Source: Acidimicrobiia bacterium
GTDB lineage: Bacteria > Actinomycetota > Acidimicrobiia > Spongiisociales > UBA5794
Reading direction: 5' to 3'
DNA length: 6,070 nt
NCBI GenBank assembly: GCA_029934555.1
Contig: JAOZMA010000091.1
Span: forward strand, 2,256-8,325
In this document: positions 6,046 to 6,070 of the stretch, in pieces
Numbering within the stretch: the first letter of the stretch is position 1
Layout: the number at the start of each line of letters is the position of its first letter
Program-made: the position numbers and the translations under genes
Notes under the pieces: model-generated
What the model was told of the DNA's origin: nothing
The model's input: the letters and a program-made list of their open reading frames with translations, nothing else
Database searches by the model: none

Positions 6046-6070
6046 CGTCTGAGAGTTCGCAGGGGATACT
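6013..6070 (+). promoter_or_regulatory. Possible 5' half of a TPP (thiamine pyrophosphate) riboswitch, cut by the window edge
   Basis: GGGGTGCCC (6023-6031) and CTGAGAG (6049-6055) are the two conserved blocks of the pyrimidine-sensing arm of the THI element, in the correct order and strand and about the right distance apart. The GCCC and GGGC between them can form the P3 helix. The bases after CTGAGAG (GTTCGCAG) could open an optional extra helix. Against it, two or three bases (GT and C) separate GGGC from TGAGA, where the consensus has them adjacent, and the decisive second half (AACCTGA, the GG-TAAT-CC stretch and the AGGGA end) would lie outside the window. If real, a thiamine synthesis or transport gene should follow. 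Confidence 0.27.

Noticed and set aside
5890..6070. A small RNA gene such as tmRNA, RNase P RNA, SRP RNA or a glycine riboswitch
   Set aside because: None of the conserved core strings of these RNAs was found in order on either strand. Only the partial TPP-like blocks remain.
1..6070. A mobile element, CRISPR array, toxin-antitoxin pair or defence system
   Set aside because: No transposase or integrase motifs, terminal repeats, spaced direct repeats of CRISPR length or tRNA-like sequences were seen. The CPBP (Abi) name alone does not indicate phage defence.

Overview
The window reads as an ordinary chromosomal segment from a high-GC bacterium, most likely an actinomycete-type lineage (Actinomycetota). 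The base composition is GC-rich with strong G/C third positions. dapA is followed directly by an RNase J gene, an order known from Actinobacteria. Two genes appear to lack any leader, and the candidate -10 elements are of the TANNNT type. I cannot name a genus. An uncultured member of a deep actinobacterial class is possible, but that is a guess.

Layout, left to right: (1) a minus-strand gene for a thioredoxin-domain co-chaperone of the CnoX/YbbN family, cut by the left edge a few residues before its stop; (2) a 42-bp divergent intergenic region with two back-to-back candidate leaderless promoters; (3) plus-strand dapA (4-hydroxy-tetrahydrodipicolinate synthase), overlapping by 4 nt with (4) rnj (ribonuclease J); (5) after 78 bp containing no TA dinucleotide, a short-chain dehydrogenase/reductase of the retinol-dehydrogenase-like type; (6) an intergenic region with a perfect 17-nt palindrome abutting a -10-like hexamer, then a CPBP-family intramembrane protease gene; (7) an OsmC-type peroxiredoxin gene; (8) about 180 bp of non-coding sequence at the right edge with several hairpins, 18-bp-spaced G-tracts, and a fragment that may be the 5' half of a TPP riboswitch cut by the edge.

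Functionally the genes are housekeeping plus stress handling: lysine/cell-wall precursor synthesis (DapA), RNA processing and decay (RNase J), protein protection under oxidative stress (CnoX-like), organic peroxide removal (OsmC), a redox enzyme of unknown substrate, and a membrane protease-like protein. Translation initiation is mixed. The divergent pair looks leaderless, rnj looks translationally coupled, and the last three genes have clear Shine-Dalgarno sequences.

I did not find a mobile element, CRISPR array, tRNA, rRNA, or a convincing new system. The points worth checking are regulatory: the compact divergent leaderless promoters, the palindromic putative operator before the CPBP gene, and the structured right edge.
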